Assembly (NCBI RefSeq): GCF_014652875.1 | Contig: NZ_BMZQ01000001.1 | Coordinates: 1,798,001-1,862,000, forward strand | Length of the DNA stretch: 64,000 nucleotides | Reading direction: 5' to 3' | Origin: Tianweitania populi | Lineage (GTDB): Bacteria > Pseudomonadota > Alphaproteobacteria > Rhizobiales > Rhizobiaceae | Shown here: positions 44,723 to 53,148 of the stretch, piece after piece | Position numbering within the stretch: the stretch's first letter is position 1 | Layout of the letters: each line of letters begins with the position of its first letter | Position numbers and translations under genes: made by a program | Notes under the pieces: generated by a model | The model's database searches: none | Seen by the model: the letters and a program-made list of their open reading frames with translations, nothing else | What the model was told of the DNA's origin: nothing

Positions 44723-45448
44723 ATGTATCTCGGCTCCTTCCATTCCGGCACGCGCTTCTCCATCGCGACCCCGGCTGCCACAGCAGCCTATATGCCGATC
44801 CTGGCCGAACTGCTGGAACTGTCGGAAGATCTCGGCGCCTCGGATTTCAGCCTCCTGTCGGTGACATCGGGGCGAACCGGCAAGCTGACCCCGTTGATGG
44901 ATTCCGCCTATCCCGATGCCGCATCGCTGAGCCAGCAGCTCGTATCGGATGCGCCGGCCGCCCTTGTGCGGCACACGATGTCTTCAACCATCATCGCCTG
45001 GTGGGCCGCGTCCGATCATCCGGCCGCCACCCGCTTCGAGCGCCTGCGCTGGGCTGCGCAAACCACCCCGCTCGGCAAATCGCGCGCCGGTCTGGTGATG
45101 CCGCTTCATGCCAACCGCGCCGATTACGGCATGCTGGTTCTGACCGGCCCGGATTTTTCCGTCGACGACGAACGCCTTGCCAGCGCCCACATGCAGGCGC
45201 TCGAGCTGTTCGGCCGGCTGATCGCGCTACGTGTCAAGGACACCGACGGCCAGCCCAAACTGTCACGCCGCGAGCTGGAATGCCTGCGCCTGACAGCCGA
45301 AGGTCAGACCAGCGAGGAGATCGCCGCCGGGCTTGGCCTCTCCATCCACACCGCCAACACCTATCTCGGTAATGCCACGCAGAAGCTCGACGCCGTGAAC
45401 CGCATGCATGCGGTGGCGAAAGCTCTTCGTCTCGGCCTGATCGACTAG
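44723..45448 (+). CDS. visR: LuxR-family regulator, VisR-like
   Basis: A 241-residue paralogue of the preceding gene, starting two bases after its stop. The N-terminal domain (about 10-165) resembles ligand-binding domains of LuxR proteins. The C-terminal DNA-binding domain is LSRRELECLRLTAEGQTSEE, then LSIHTANTYLGNATQKLDAV, ending MHAVAKALRLGLID. It most likely forms a complex with the VisN-like protein and activates rem. The signal sensed is unknown. It overlaps the end of the convergent hypothetical gene by 4 bases. Confidence 0.65.
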   Translation: MYLGSFHSGTRFSIATPAATAAYMPILAELLELSEDLGASDFSLLSVTSGRTGKLTPLMDSAYPDAASLSQQLVSDAPAALVRHTMSSTIIAWWAASDHPAATRFERLRWAAQTTPLGKSRAGLVMPLHANRADYGMLVLTGPDFSVDDERLASAHMQALELFGRLIALRVKDTDGQPKLSRRELECLRLTAEGQTSEEIAAGLGLSIHTANTYLGNATQKLDAVNRMHAVAKALRLGLID

Positions 45449-45897
45449 AGACGGTGTTCCACCGCCGAAACACGCGGCGGTGACTTGCGAATGCGGGCTT
45501 GTTCGATCATCGCCGCCAGATTGCGCGTGTTCTCATCCGCATCCGGCGTCGGCTGGTCGAAGGAAACATAGGTCACCTCCACGCCCGCTTGTTCGTCTTC
45601 CAGCCTCAGCGTGAAGTAAACGGTTGCGCCGCGCGGCCGCAATTCGAGATCGAGCTTGATCTTGGGCACTTCACCCCAGTTTACGACCGCCTCCCCGCCA
45701 TGGCCGAGCTTCAACGTGCCCGGCATGAAGTAGAGCTCGGCGGCGGATTCCACGATGTCGGCGATCGAGGCGAACTGTTCGAAGCGCAGGAAAGCAAGGT
45801 AATCGGCGACATCAACCATGCGCAATTCAGCGACGACTTCGCTGATCGCGTTGGCGACGATGATTTCCCGTGCTTCGGAATGATCTTGTCGGTTCAT
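45445..45897 (-). CDS. Hypothetical protein
   Basis: A 150-residue soluble acidic protein. An N-terminal helical part (VADYLAFLRFEQFASIADIV) is followed by alternating strands (YFMPGTLKLGHGGEAVVNWG, then KIKLDLELRPRGATVYFTLR). I do not recognise the family. Convergent with the VisR-like gene in the flagellar-control block, it may be a rhizobial motility-associated protein, but nothing in the sequence proves this. Confidence 0.7.
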   Translation of the reverse strand: MNRQDHSEAREIIVANAISEVVAELRMVDVADYLAFLRFEQFASIADIVESAAELYFMPGTLKLGHGGEAVVNWGEVPKIKLDLELRPRGATVYFTLRLEDEQAGVEVTYVSFDQPTPDADENTRNLAAMIEQARIRKSPPRVSAVEHRL

Positions 45898-46148
45898 GGT
45901 CGCGCAACAACAGGTTTCTTGTTGGTGATGATGCGGACAAGAGCCGCGGCCGCTTGGAGAACCGCGACGGAGTTAAGGTATCCACCGAAACTTGTTTGAG
46001 CATGGATCACGCGAGCACGATGTTCTCGGTGAGCAGCCGTTGGCTAAAGTTTGAACGAAAGCGTTAAGCTTTAGGGGATTGGTGACTTTTCTGTGCCACA
46101 ACAATCGGTGCGGGACCTCTCTCGCGGAAGCTTCCACTTGGGCGGCAC

Positions 46149-46364
46149 ATGACCAACGCTACCACAGAGATCGCCGTCAAAACTCCGCGCTTCGTACCGG
46201 TGGAAGTGCGACTTCGCAGCCCGGTGGTTACTCAGTCGAGTGATGCTGCAGCCGGTGCAATCTCGCTCCGCTTAAAGGCTTTGCAGCGTCAACAGCGCAC
46301 GGCGATCGAGGCACTTTCGCTCAACAATGCCCCCACCCAGTCAATCCTGGCGCTCTTCCGCTGA
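46149..46364 (+). CDS. Small hypothetical protein
   Basis: A 71-codon frame beginning MTNATTEIAVKTPRF with GGGCGG before the ATG. The product is basic, with a helical C-terminal half (ISLRLKALQRQQRTAIEALS). It has no recognisable family. Position upstream of rem, plausible ribosome site and normal composition make it a fair small-gene candidate, not a certain one. Confidence 0.45.
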   Translation: MTNATTEIAVKTPRFVPVEVRLRSPVVTQSSDAAAGAISLRLKALQRQQRTAIEALSLNNAPTQSILALFR

Positions 46365-46510
46365 ATCTGTGGTCTGACGGCCACAGTAATTTTGAGGAGG
46401 GGCGGTTGGACGAGGGCTGGCAGCACATTGCTGAGCCGAGCACATACAGCCTTCAAAGCCTTGCAGAACAAGGCTTTCAGCCTGACCGACGCGATGCGCC
46501 GGAAAGCCCG

Positions 46511-46522
46511 TTAACCATTTAA
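46511..46522. promoter_or_regulatory. Candidate CtrA site upstream of rem
   Basis: TTAACCATTTAA contains TTAACCAT, the well-known CtrA half-site, 109 bases before the rem start. CtrA is the cell-cycle regulator that controls flagellar genes in many alphaproteobacteria. Confidence 0.45.
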
Positions 46523-46630
46523 GTCACGGGACTCCCAAGATCATCCTCATAAGAACTCGTACTGTCAGGGATTCTACGCAGTCGGTACCCGTTGAACAGC
46601 TCATGACGGAGCTGATTCGGGGGCTGCACG

Positions 46631-47302
46631 ATGATCGTGATTGTTGATGAACGAGACCTGGTTAAGGAAGGGTATCAATCGCTCTTCAACAGGGAAGGCA
46701 TCGCAAGCGCCGGTTTCCGATCTGCAGAATTCGGCGACTGGGTCGAGAGCGTCGCACCCTCCGATCTGAAATCCGTCCGCGCCTTCCTCATCGGTGAATG
46801 TTCCGAAGACAAGGTGTCGCCCCGCGCCATCCGCAGCCGCACCGCGGCACCCGTGATTGCGCTCAGCGAGCATCATTCTCTGGAAAACACGCTTCGCCTG
46901 TTTGAAACGGGCGTCGACGACGTGATCCGCAAGCCCGTCCATATTCGCGAAATCCTGGCCCGCATTGCTGCCATCCGTCGCCGCGTGCAGGACGATGTGG
47001 TGAGCTACACCGAAGTCGGCCCGATGCGCATCTATACCGATGGCCGCGATCCCGAGATCAATGGCGCGCCCCTGCCCTTGCCGCGCCGCGAGCGTCGCAT
47101 TCTGGAATATCTGGCGAGCAATCGCGGCCGCCGGGTGACCAAGTCGCAGGTTTTCAATGCGATCTACGGCCTGTTCGACGATGCCGTCGAAGAGAATGTG
47201 GTGGAAAGCCACATCTCCAAGCTGCGCAAGAAGCTGCGCGAAAAGCTCGGCTTCGATCCCATCGAATCCAAGCGTTTCCTCGGCTACCAGTTGATGGCTT
47301 GA
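46631..47302 (+). CDS. rem: OmpR-type flagellar regulator Rem/FtcR
   Basis: A 223-residue two-domain regulator that activates flagellar genes (Rem in Sinorhizobium, FtcR in Brucella). The receiver-like domain (1-115) keeps the acidic start (VDERD) and K101 but has no Asp at the usual phosphorylation strand, which reads VRAFLIGE (49-56); it is probably not controlled by standard phosphorylation. The C-terminal winged helix (about 125-220) has [20 protein letters not shown], then [15 protein letters not shown] and FLGYQLM. GGGGG precedes the ATG. flaF and flbT follow, and the VisN/VisR-like genes precede. Confidence 0.85.
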   Translation: MIVIVDERDLVKEGYQSLFNREGIASAGFRSAEFGDWVESVAPSDLKSVRAFLIGECSEDKVSPRAIRSRTAAPVIALSEHHSLENTLRLFETGVDDVIRKPVHIREILARIAAIRRRVQDDVVSYTEVGPMRIYTDGRDPEINGAPLPLPRRERRILEYLASNRGRRVTKSQVFNAIYGLFDDAVEENVVESHISKLRKKLREKLGFDPIESKRFLGYQLMA

Positions 47303-47395
47303 ACACCGGGAAGCCAACAGCTTCGCACAAGCGCCTTTCGCCATTGTGACGGTGGAAGCGCTTGCCGGATCGGCCTGACGCCAGCACAGAAGCCG

Positions 47396-47743
47396 ATGTA
47401 CCAATTCAGCTATGCCGACATTCCAGCCGACACGATAGCCGATGCGCGTGATCGCGAACGGCAACTGTTGTCGCGCTCCATCGAGCTTCTTCAGGACGCG
47501 CGTGAGGCCGGCCCGCGATCGCGCCAAGCGGTTGAAGCCGCCTTGTTCGTGCACCGGATCTGGACGAGCTTCGTCGGCGATCTCCAGGCACCAGAAAACT
47601 CCACGCCGCAGGACCTGCGCGATCATCTGATTGCAGTTGGCTCCTGGCTCATGGCCGAGTCCGAGGCGCTGCGGTTGGGACGCTCCGCCGACATTGACGG
47701 CCTGATCGACGCGTCGAGAACCATCAGGGACGGACTGAATTGA
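47396..47743 (+). CDS. flaF: Flagellar regulator FlaF
   Basis: A 115-residue FlaF-family protein: [48 protein letters not shown] and [14 protein letters not shown]. In Caulobacter and rhizobia FlaF is needed for flagellin synthesis or secretion and acts together with FlbT. Its TGA overlaps the TTG start of flbT (TTGA), coupling the two. Confidence 0.9.
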   Translation: MYQFSYADIPADTIADARDRERQLLSRSIELLQDAREAGPRSRQAVEAALFVHRIWTSFVGDLQAPENSTPQDLRDHLIAVGSWLMAESEALRLGRSADIDGLIDASRTIRDGLN

Positions 47744-48177
47744 AAAGCCGATTGAAGATCGCGCTGAAGCCCGGCGAAAAGATCTATGTCAACGGCGCGG
47801 TGATCAGCGTCGACCGCAAGGTCTCGCTGGAATTCCTCAACGACGTGCAGTTCCTGCTGCAAAACCACGTCATGCAGGCCGACGATGCGACATCGCCGCT
47901 GCGCCAGCTTTACTTCATTGTCCAGATCATCCTGATGAACCCGGAAGGCGCGGATCAGGCCCGCACCATGTTCGGCAAGACGCTGCCGGTTCTGCTCGAA
48001 ACGTTCCAGGACGATGAAACGCTTGCTAGGTTGAAAGACATCGACCGGATGGTCGGCAACAACCAGATCTACGAAGCCCTGCGCGCAATCCGCACCCTGT
48101 TCCCGCAGGAAGACGCCTTGCTCAACAAAGCCGTTCCGCGCATGGACGCCATACACCTGCCCGCCGCGGCGGAATAA
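47740..48177 (+). CDS. flbT: Flagellar biosynthesis repressor FlbT
   Basis: A 145-residue FlbT protein: [52 protein letters not shown] and [14 protein letters not shown]. FlbT binds flagellin mRNA and represses or stabilises its translation, depending on species. The TTG start overlaps the flaF stop. A strong terminator follows at once, so flbT closes the unit. Confidence 0.92.
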   Translation: MKSRLKIALKPGEKIYVNGAVISVDRKVSLEFLNDVQFLLQNHVMQADDATSPLRQLYFIVQIILMNPEGADQARTMFGKTLPVLLETFQDDETLARLKDIDRMVGNNQIYEALRAIRTLFPQEDALLNKAVPRMDAIHLPAAAE

Positions 48178-48206
48178 AAAAAGCCCGCCATCGCGGCGGG
48201 CTTTTT
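48177..48206. terminator. Bidirectional terminator after flbT
   Basis: GCCCGCC and GGCGGGC pair around a 5-base loop, with A-run before and CTTTTT after. It serves flbT and the convergent exported-protein gene. Confidence 0.92.
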
Positions 48207-48222
48207 GGTCGGTTCGAATTGC

Positions 48223-48561
48223 TTACAGCTCGGGGCAACCGCGCTCATTGGCAAAGCGCATCGTTTCGGTGCGGCCACGGCGGGTTTCACCTTCAACGGT
48301 AATGCTGCGCGGGGTTACGCGGATCACTTCCACGTCGCGTAGACCTTCGTCACGGGCTGCTGCGCGGGCTTCGCGCTCCGAGCAACCACCGCGTGGCGGC
48401 GGGCCACGGCGATCGCGATCGCGGTCACGATCGACCGGACGCACGCCATTCGGTCCAATTTCCAGCTGAATGCCCTGTGCGGAGGCAAACGACATGCCCC
48501 CTACGAGCGAGCCAGCCGTCACTGCGAGTGCCAGACCCGCGGATGTCAGAACCTTACGCAT
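48223..48561 (-). CDS. Small exported hypothetical protein
   Basis: A 112-residue protein with a clear signal peptide (KVLTSAGLALAVTAGSLVGG, cleavage near FASA). It has an Asp/Arg repeat (VDRDRDRDRR), a PPP stretch, then a compact C-terminal domain with two Cys (GGCSERE and RGCPEL) that may form a disulfide in the periplasm. AGGAGAA before ATG 48561 fixes the start; the frame is open ten codons further up. Function unknown. Confidence 0.72.
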   Translation of the reverse strand: MRKVLTSAGLALAVTAGSLVGGMSFASAQGIQLEIGPNGVRPVDRDRDRDRRGPPPRGGCSEREARAAARDEGLRDVEVIRVTPRSITVEGETRRGRTETMRFANERGCPEL

Positions 48562-48769
48562 CTTCTTCTCCTTCGCGACCACGTCGCTCATTGATCATCG
48601 TCGCAATAAGTCTTCACAACGAAGACTGTTCCCGAACATTAGTTCGTTCTGAAACTTTGAAGCTCGCAATTTCTGCTTCGCACGCACTGCAATTGTCACG
48701 TTGACGTAAACGGAAGCGGTCCATACATCTCGGCAGGGCTTAGATGCCCACCATCCCGAGGAGAGATTG

Positions 48770-49051
48770 ATGACCCTGCAGGAAATCGCAGCACAGCTGC
48801 AAACCCGCGTTGCCGATGCCGATTTCGACAAGTCCGTGAAATTCGTGCTGGGCACCGAGGGCGTGATCGTGCTCGACGGCGGTAAGGTCACGACCGAAGA
48901 CGCGCCGGCCGATTGCACGATCACCATATCGCGCTCCAATTTCGAAGACCTCGTCGCCGGCGACCTCAGCCCAACAGCCGCCTTCATGTCCGGCAAGCTC
49001 AAGGTAGACGGCGACATGTCCGCCGCCATGGCACTCAGCCAGCTGCTTTAA
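48770..49051 (+). CDS. SCP2 sterol/lipid-binding domain protein
   Basis: A 93-residue single-domain SCP2 protein: KSVKFVLGTEGVIVLDGG, ADCTITISRSNFEDLVAG, LSPTAAFMSGKLKVDGDM. These small proteins bind acyl chains or other hydrophobic molecules. GAGGAGAG stands before the ATG. No partner gene adjoins. Confidence 0.88.
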   Translation: MTLQEIAAQLQTRVADADFDKSVKFVLGTEGVIVLDGGKVTTEDAPADCTITISRSNFEDLVAGDLSPTAAFMSGKLKVDGDMSAAMALSQLL

Positions 49052-49065
49052 GGGCAGGATTGTGC

Positions 49066-49489
49066 GTCCTTCGAGGCTCGTCCGACTGGCTTGCCTCGAC
49101 ACCTTCGCACCCGCGCGGGCTCGCAGCTCAGGATGAGGAGCGTTGCGCCTGGTGACGAGTGTTGTGCCACTCACATCTGCATTCCGCACCTGCGGATACG
49201 GATAAGGATCATCCACGCAGCAACATCCGCAGCTTAGCGGCACCCCTATCCGCTTCGTCATCCTCGGGCTTGACCCGAGGATCCATGCCGCAGCGATCAA
49301 ATCCAGATCCACGCTCGACAATTAACAAGCAGGTGAGAGATCATCGGGACGGGCTGAAAGGCCGCAGCGGTTCAGGCATGGATCCTCGGGTCAAGCCCGA
49401 GGATGACGAAGCATCATGGTCCTCCTGCGTGAACGGAGCAGACACAACAGTCCTCATCCTGAGGTGCGAGCGCAGCGAGCCTCGAAGGA
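49066..49489. repeat. Nested palindromic repeat cluster (A-B-B'-A')
   Basis: The stretch 49052-49526 has no gene. Two different repeat types are nested. Outer copies A (49066-49140, starting TCCTTCGAGGCTCG and ending CAGGATGAGGA) and A' (49451-49489) are inverted. Inner copies B (49253-49289) and B' (49375-49411) are perfect 37-base inverted copies built on CCTCGGG-CTTGA-CCCGAGG. Both types are common intergenic palindromes in Hyphomicrobiales. They fold into strong hairpins and may also end transcription for SCP2 and the acetyltransferase gene. Confidence 0.88.
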
Positions 49490-49526
49490 GGCACTGCCGT
49501 TCATCATCAGCGACAAGCGTTGCCGT

Positions 49527-50144
49527 TCACCCAGCCCGAGCCACAACCTCGCTCACCTTACGGCCGGATGCCTTCAGCGTACCCTTCGCACCATCGAGCC
49601 ATCCTTCAACCAGTTCCAGCGCAAGGAAGCGGTGGCGCTCATAAGGGCCCGGCATAGCGAGGTCGCCGGTCTTGGCGGCGGAAAAGCCGAAGCGTTCGTA
49701 GTAGCCGGGATCGCCGACAAGCAGGATTGCACAGTGGCCGAGGCGGGTGGCCTCGGTGATGGCTTGGCGCATGAGGGCGGAGCCGATGCCGCCGGATTTG
49801 GTGCTTGGCTCGACGGCAAGCGGCCCGAGCAAAAGCGCCTGCACGCCGTCGCCCAGGCGCACGTTCCACAGCCGCACCGTACCGACCAGTTGATCCGCTT
49901 CGTCGCGTGCAACCAATGCTAGACCCTCGGCCGGCTTGCGGCCGCGGCGCAGCTTTTCGGACGACTTGCGCTTGCGATTGGCGCCCATGGCCAGGTCGAG
50001 CAGGGCTTCGCGCGAAACAACATCGCCCAGCCGCTCGGCGCCAAGTGTGAAGGCCGGGCGGGCGACGGGACGGTGATCGACCTCGGGAAGAGCGGTCTGG
50101 ATGAGGGCGTCAAAGGACGCTTGGAAAGCAGTGTTGGTGTTCAT
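49527..50144 (-). CDS. GNAT-family N-acetyltransferase
   Basis: A 205-residue protein with an N-terminal extension and a GNAT domain: LVGTVRLWNVRLGDG, LLGPLAVEPSTKSGGIGSAL (acetyl-CoA loop), AILLVGDPGYYERFGF. It resembles YhbS-like predicted acetyltransferases; substrate unknown. The C-terminal part (about 170-205) follows the YhbS pattern rather than a second domain. Confidence 0.87.
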   Translation of the reverse strand: MNTNTAFQASFDALIQTALPEVDHRPVARPAFTLGAERLGDVVSREALLDLAMGANRKRKSSEKLRRGRKPAEGLALVARDEADQLVGTVRLWNVRLGDGVQALLLGPLAVEPSTKSGGIGSALMRQAITEATRLGHCAILLVGDPGYYERFGFSAAKTGDLAMPGPYERHRFLALELVEGWLDGAKGTLKASGRKVSEVVARAG

Positions 50145-50273
50145 GGTATTTCACGATCAAGCGAGCGAAACACCTGGCGCACCGATCCGTTGCGAGATCG
50201 GCCGCCGCAGGTATGGATTGTGAAGGATGTTACAGGCGGGTGATCGACCCGCCTGCTTTGGCTTACGAAAGGC

Positions 50274-51407
50274 TCAGATCACGTAGGATCGGAGCGGCTC
50301 GAAGCCGTTGAACGCCACCGCCGAATAGGTGGTGGTGTATGCGCCGGTGCCTTCGATCAGCACTTCGTCACCGATCGTCAGCGACAGCGGCAGCGGGTAC
50401 GGCGTCTTCTCGTAAAGAACGTCGGCACTGTCGCAGGTCGGGCCGGCGAGCACGCAAGGCGCAACCGCATCGCCGTCGCGCGGCGTGGCGATCGGGTAGC
50501 GGATGGCCTCGTCCATCGTTTCGGCCAGACCGCCGAACTTGCCGATGTCGAGATAAACCCAGCGCACGTCGTCAGTGTCGGACTTCTTCGAGATCAGCAC
50601 GACTTCCGACTTGATGACGCCCGCATTGCCAACCATGCCACGGCCCGGCTCGATGATCGTTTCCGGGATCTGGTTGCCGAAATGCTTGGACAGCGCCTCG
50701 AAGATCGCCTGGCCGTATGCCTTCGCAGCCGGCACGTCCTTCAGGTAACGGGTCGGGAAACCGCCGCCCATGTTGACCATCTTCAGAACAATGCCTTCGC
50801 GCGCCAGCGTTTCGAACACCATCTTGGCATCGCCGAGCGCCTTGTCCCACGCGCCGAGATCGCACTGCTGCGAACCGACATGGAAGGACACGCCGTAGGA
50901 GTCGAGGCCGAGCGACTTGGCGTGACGCAGAACGTCGACAGCCATCGCTGGCACGCAGCCGAACTTGCGCGACAGCGGCCATTCAGCACCCTCGCCATCG
51001 GTCAGAACGCGGCAGAACACGCGGCTGCCGGGAGCAGCACGGGCGATCTTCTCGACTTCCTCGACGCAATCCACGGCAAACAAGCGGATGCCATGCGCAT
51101 AGGCACGCGCAATGTCGCGCTCCTTCTTGATCGTGTTGCCGAAGGAAATGCGGTCAGGCGTGGCACCGGCGTCAAGCGCCATTTCGACTTCCGCCACGGA
51201 GGCGGTGTCGAAGGAGGAGCCGAGCTGGGCCAGCAGGCGCAACACTTCCGGAGCCGGGTTTGCCTTCACGGCATAGAAGATCTTCGAGTCCGGCAAAGCG
51301 CGCTCGAAGGCATGGAAATTGTCTTCGATAACGTCGAGGTCGACCACGAGGCAGGGACCGTCGGGACGTCGGGTAGCGAGGAAGTCGATGATGCGCTGTG
51401 TAGCCAT
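50274..51407 (-). CDS. Ornithine/lysine decarboxylase (type III PLP)
   Basis: A 377-residue fold-III PLP enzyme that decarboxylates ornithine (or lysine) to putrescine (or cadaverine). The PLP lysine is K48 in FYAVKANPAPEVL, the PLP phosphate loop includes MGGGFPTRY and EPGRGMVGNAG, and C325 in GPTCDSADVLY is the substrate-side cysteine. GGAGAG 4 bases before ATG 51407 fixes the start. A promoter about 440 bases upstream and a conserved-looking leader suggest RNA-level control by polyamines. Confidence 0.9.
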   Translation of the reverse strand: MATQRIIDFLATRRPDGPCLVVDLDVIEDNFHAFERALPDSKIFYAVKANPAPEVLRLLAQLGSSFDTASVAEVEMALDAGATPDRISFGNTIKKERDIARAYAHGIRLFAVDCVEEVEKIARAAPGSRVFCRVLTDGEGAEWPLSRKFGCVPAMAVDVLRHAKSLGLDSYGVSFHVGSQQCDLGAWDKALGDAKMVFETLAREGIVLKMVNMGGGFPTRYLKDVPAAKAYGQAIFEALSKHFGNQIPETIIEPGRGMVGNAGVIKSEVVLISKKSDTDDVRWVYLDIGKFGGLAETMDEAIRYPIATPRDGDAVAPCVLAGPTCDSADVLYEKTPYPLPLSLTIGDEVLIEGTGAYTTTYSAVAFNGFEPLRSYVI

Positions 51408-51847
51408 GAAACTCTCCATCGGCGCACCCTTCTTCAGGATGCACTCAAGGCTGCGCTGCACGGGCCAAGCAGGCCTCGTTCAAACGCGGTGGACAAAGGC
51501 GCGACCGCTCTTTCTGGCACCAGCCGGTGGAGACCCCGGAACCAGAACAACGTATCACACGGCGATGAGCAGAGAGCCGCCCGGCTCAAGCTCGCTTTGT
51601 CTGCCTTGGCTTGGATGGGAGTGTCCCGTTCCGCACTGCCGGCAATGAGGGTGTGCCTCTTTGTTTAACCCCGGATATGGACAACCGAGGGGTAACCAGA
51701 AAGGCCCGCACCGTCGTTGCTTCAAGGCGTCCTCGGATCGGCGGTTGGCCGCTGAACCGACCGGGCTCGTTACTTCCCGGTTACCTGCCCTTGCCTCGCC
51801 ATTTCGAGGTTCGGGGGACGCCCACAGGCACGTGCGACTTTGGGCAA
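51408..51847 (-). promoter_or_regulatory. Long structured leader, candidate speF RNA element
   Basis: About 440 bases without a gene separate a promoter (TTGATT-N16-TTATAT on the minus strand, 51881 to 51854) from the decarboxylase start. The known speF element of alphaproteobacteria is a leader of about 400 bases upstream of exactly this decarboxylase family. The stretch is rich in complementary GC blocks. I identify it by position, length and gene context, not by alignment. Confidence 0.6.
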
Positions 51848-51955
51848 GCGCGGATATAAGGAGAGCCTTCGTCACAATCAATCGGAAAAATCCCGCTGGT
51901 TGAAAAAGTTCGAAAGCAGGACGATGTTGGCGTCATTGTATCCGGAGCTTGAACG

Positions 51956-53143
51956 ATGACGGACATCCAAGACGGCGTGAACGCCTTCATGCCGAACACG
52001 CAAGTCATTGTTCCCAATAGCCAAAATGGACCTCTTTCTGGACTGAGCTTCGCCGTCAAGGACATCTACGATGTTGCTGATCTGCCGACCGGCGGCGGCA
52101 ATCCGGTGAAGCTGGCTGAGTCGCAGCCAGCAAAAATCACTGCGCCGAGCGTTCAGACGCTGCTCGATGCCGGCGCGCGATTCGCGGGCAAGACGCAGAC
52201 AGACGAACTCACCTTCTCCCTGATGGGGCAGAACGCGCATTATCCCGAGCCGGTGAACAGCGCGGCACCCGATCGCGTGACCGGCGGATCGTCATCCGGC
52301 TCGGCGGCTGCGGTAGCGGCCGGACTGGTGGATTTTGCGCTGGGATCGGACACGGGCGGGTCGATCCGCGCGCCGGCAAGCTTCTGCGGCCTGATCGGCC
52401 TGCGGCCGACCCATGGACTGATATCGCTGGACGGCGCAATGCCGCTGGCGCCGAGCCTCGATACATTCGGTTGGTTCGCGCGGGATGCCGCGACCTATGA
52501 GCGGGTTGCCGATGTGCTGCTTGGAACCGAGTCACCTGCACAGACATGGCGGCCGCTCCGGCTCGGCGCACTCGATACGCTGGTGCTCGGGTCAGCTGAA
52601 GCGGATGAATATGCGCGGATGGTCGAGATTGCGGCTCACCCAATCGGCACACCGAGCTTAGCCCCACCCCTCTCCATCTCGCCGGAAGCGCTTTATTGGA
52701 CCTTCCGCAAGATCCAGGCCTTCGAGGCCTGGGAGGTGCATGGGCCATGGATTTCGTCCGGCGAGCGCGGTCTTGGGCCGGGCGTGAAGGAGCGCTTCGA
52801 ATACGGCCAAACCATCACGCGTGACGTCTACGAAGCGGAAAGCACAAAGCGCGAAGCATTCCGCGACGAGCTTGCCGCGCTGCTTGGCAACGATGGCCTG
52901 CTGGTTCTGCCGACTGTGCCGGGCGCAGCCCCCTTGAAGGCTGCTACCTTCGACGACATCCAGGCCTATCGCGAGCGCGCGCTGCAGCTGCTGTGCCTTT
53001 CGGGCATGTCCGGTTTTCCGCAGATCACCATACCGCTGGGAACCGTGGAGGGCGCGCCGTTCGGCCTGTCCTTGATCGGGCCAGCCGGCAGCGACCACCA
53101 GTTGGTTTCGCTGGCGCGCCACATCCTCGAACACAAAGGCTGA
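51956..53143 (+). CDS. Amidase-signature hydrolase
   Basis: A 395-residue amidase-signature enzyme with the Lys-cisSer-Ser triad K35 (SFAVKDIYDV), S112 (GGSSSGSAAAVAAG) and nucleophile S136 (SDTGGSIRAP). It hydrolyses an amide; substrate unknown. It lacks the long C-terminal part of GatA, so it is not the tRNA amidotransferase. The LysR gene starts 5 bases after its stop, suggesting joint transcription. Its promoter region is back to back with the ornithine decarboxylase leader. Confidence 0.88.
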   Translation: MTDIQDGVNAFMPNTQVIVPNSQNGPLSGLSFAVKDIYDVADLPTGGGNPVKLAESQPAKITAPSVQTLLDAGARFAGKTQTDELTFSLMGQNAHYPEPVNSAAPDRVTGGSSSGSAAAVAAGLVDFALGSDTGGSIRAPASFCGLIGLRPTHGLISLDGAMPLAPSLDTFGWFARDAATYERVADVLLGTESPAQTWRPLRLGALDTLVLGSAEADEYARMVEIAAHPIGTPSLAPPLSISPEALYWTFRKIQAFEAWEVHGPWISSGERGLGPGVKERFEYGQTITRDVYEAESTKREAFRDELAALLGNDGLLVLPTVPGAAPLKAATFDDIQAYRERALQLLCLSGMSGFPQITIPLGTVEGAPFGLSLIGPAGSDHQLVSLARHILEHKG

Positions 53144-53148
53144 CGTTG

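Noticed and set aside
49253..49411. Inverted repeat considered as an insertion sequence
   Set aside because: No transposase frame lies between the arms (only 85 bases), and the arms are of the palindromic repeat type found singly between genes.
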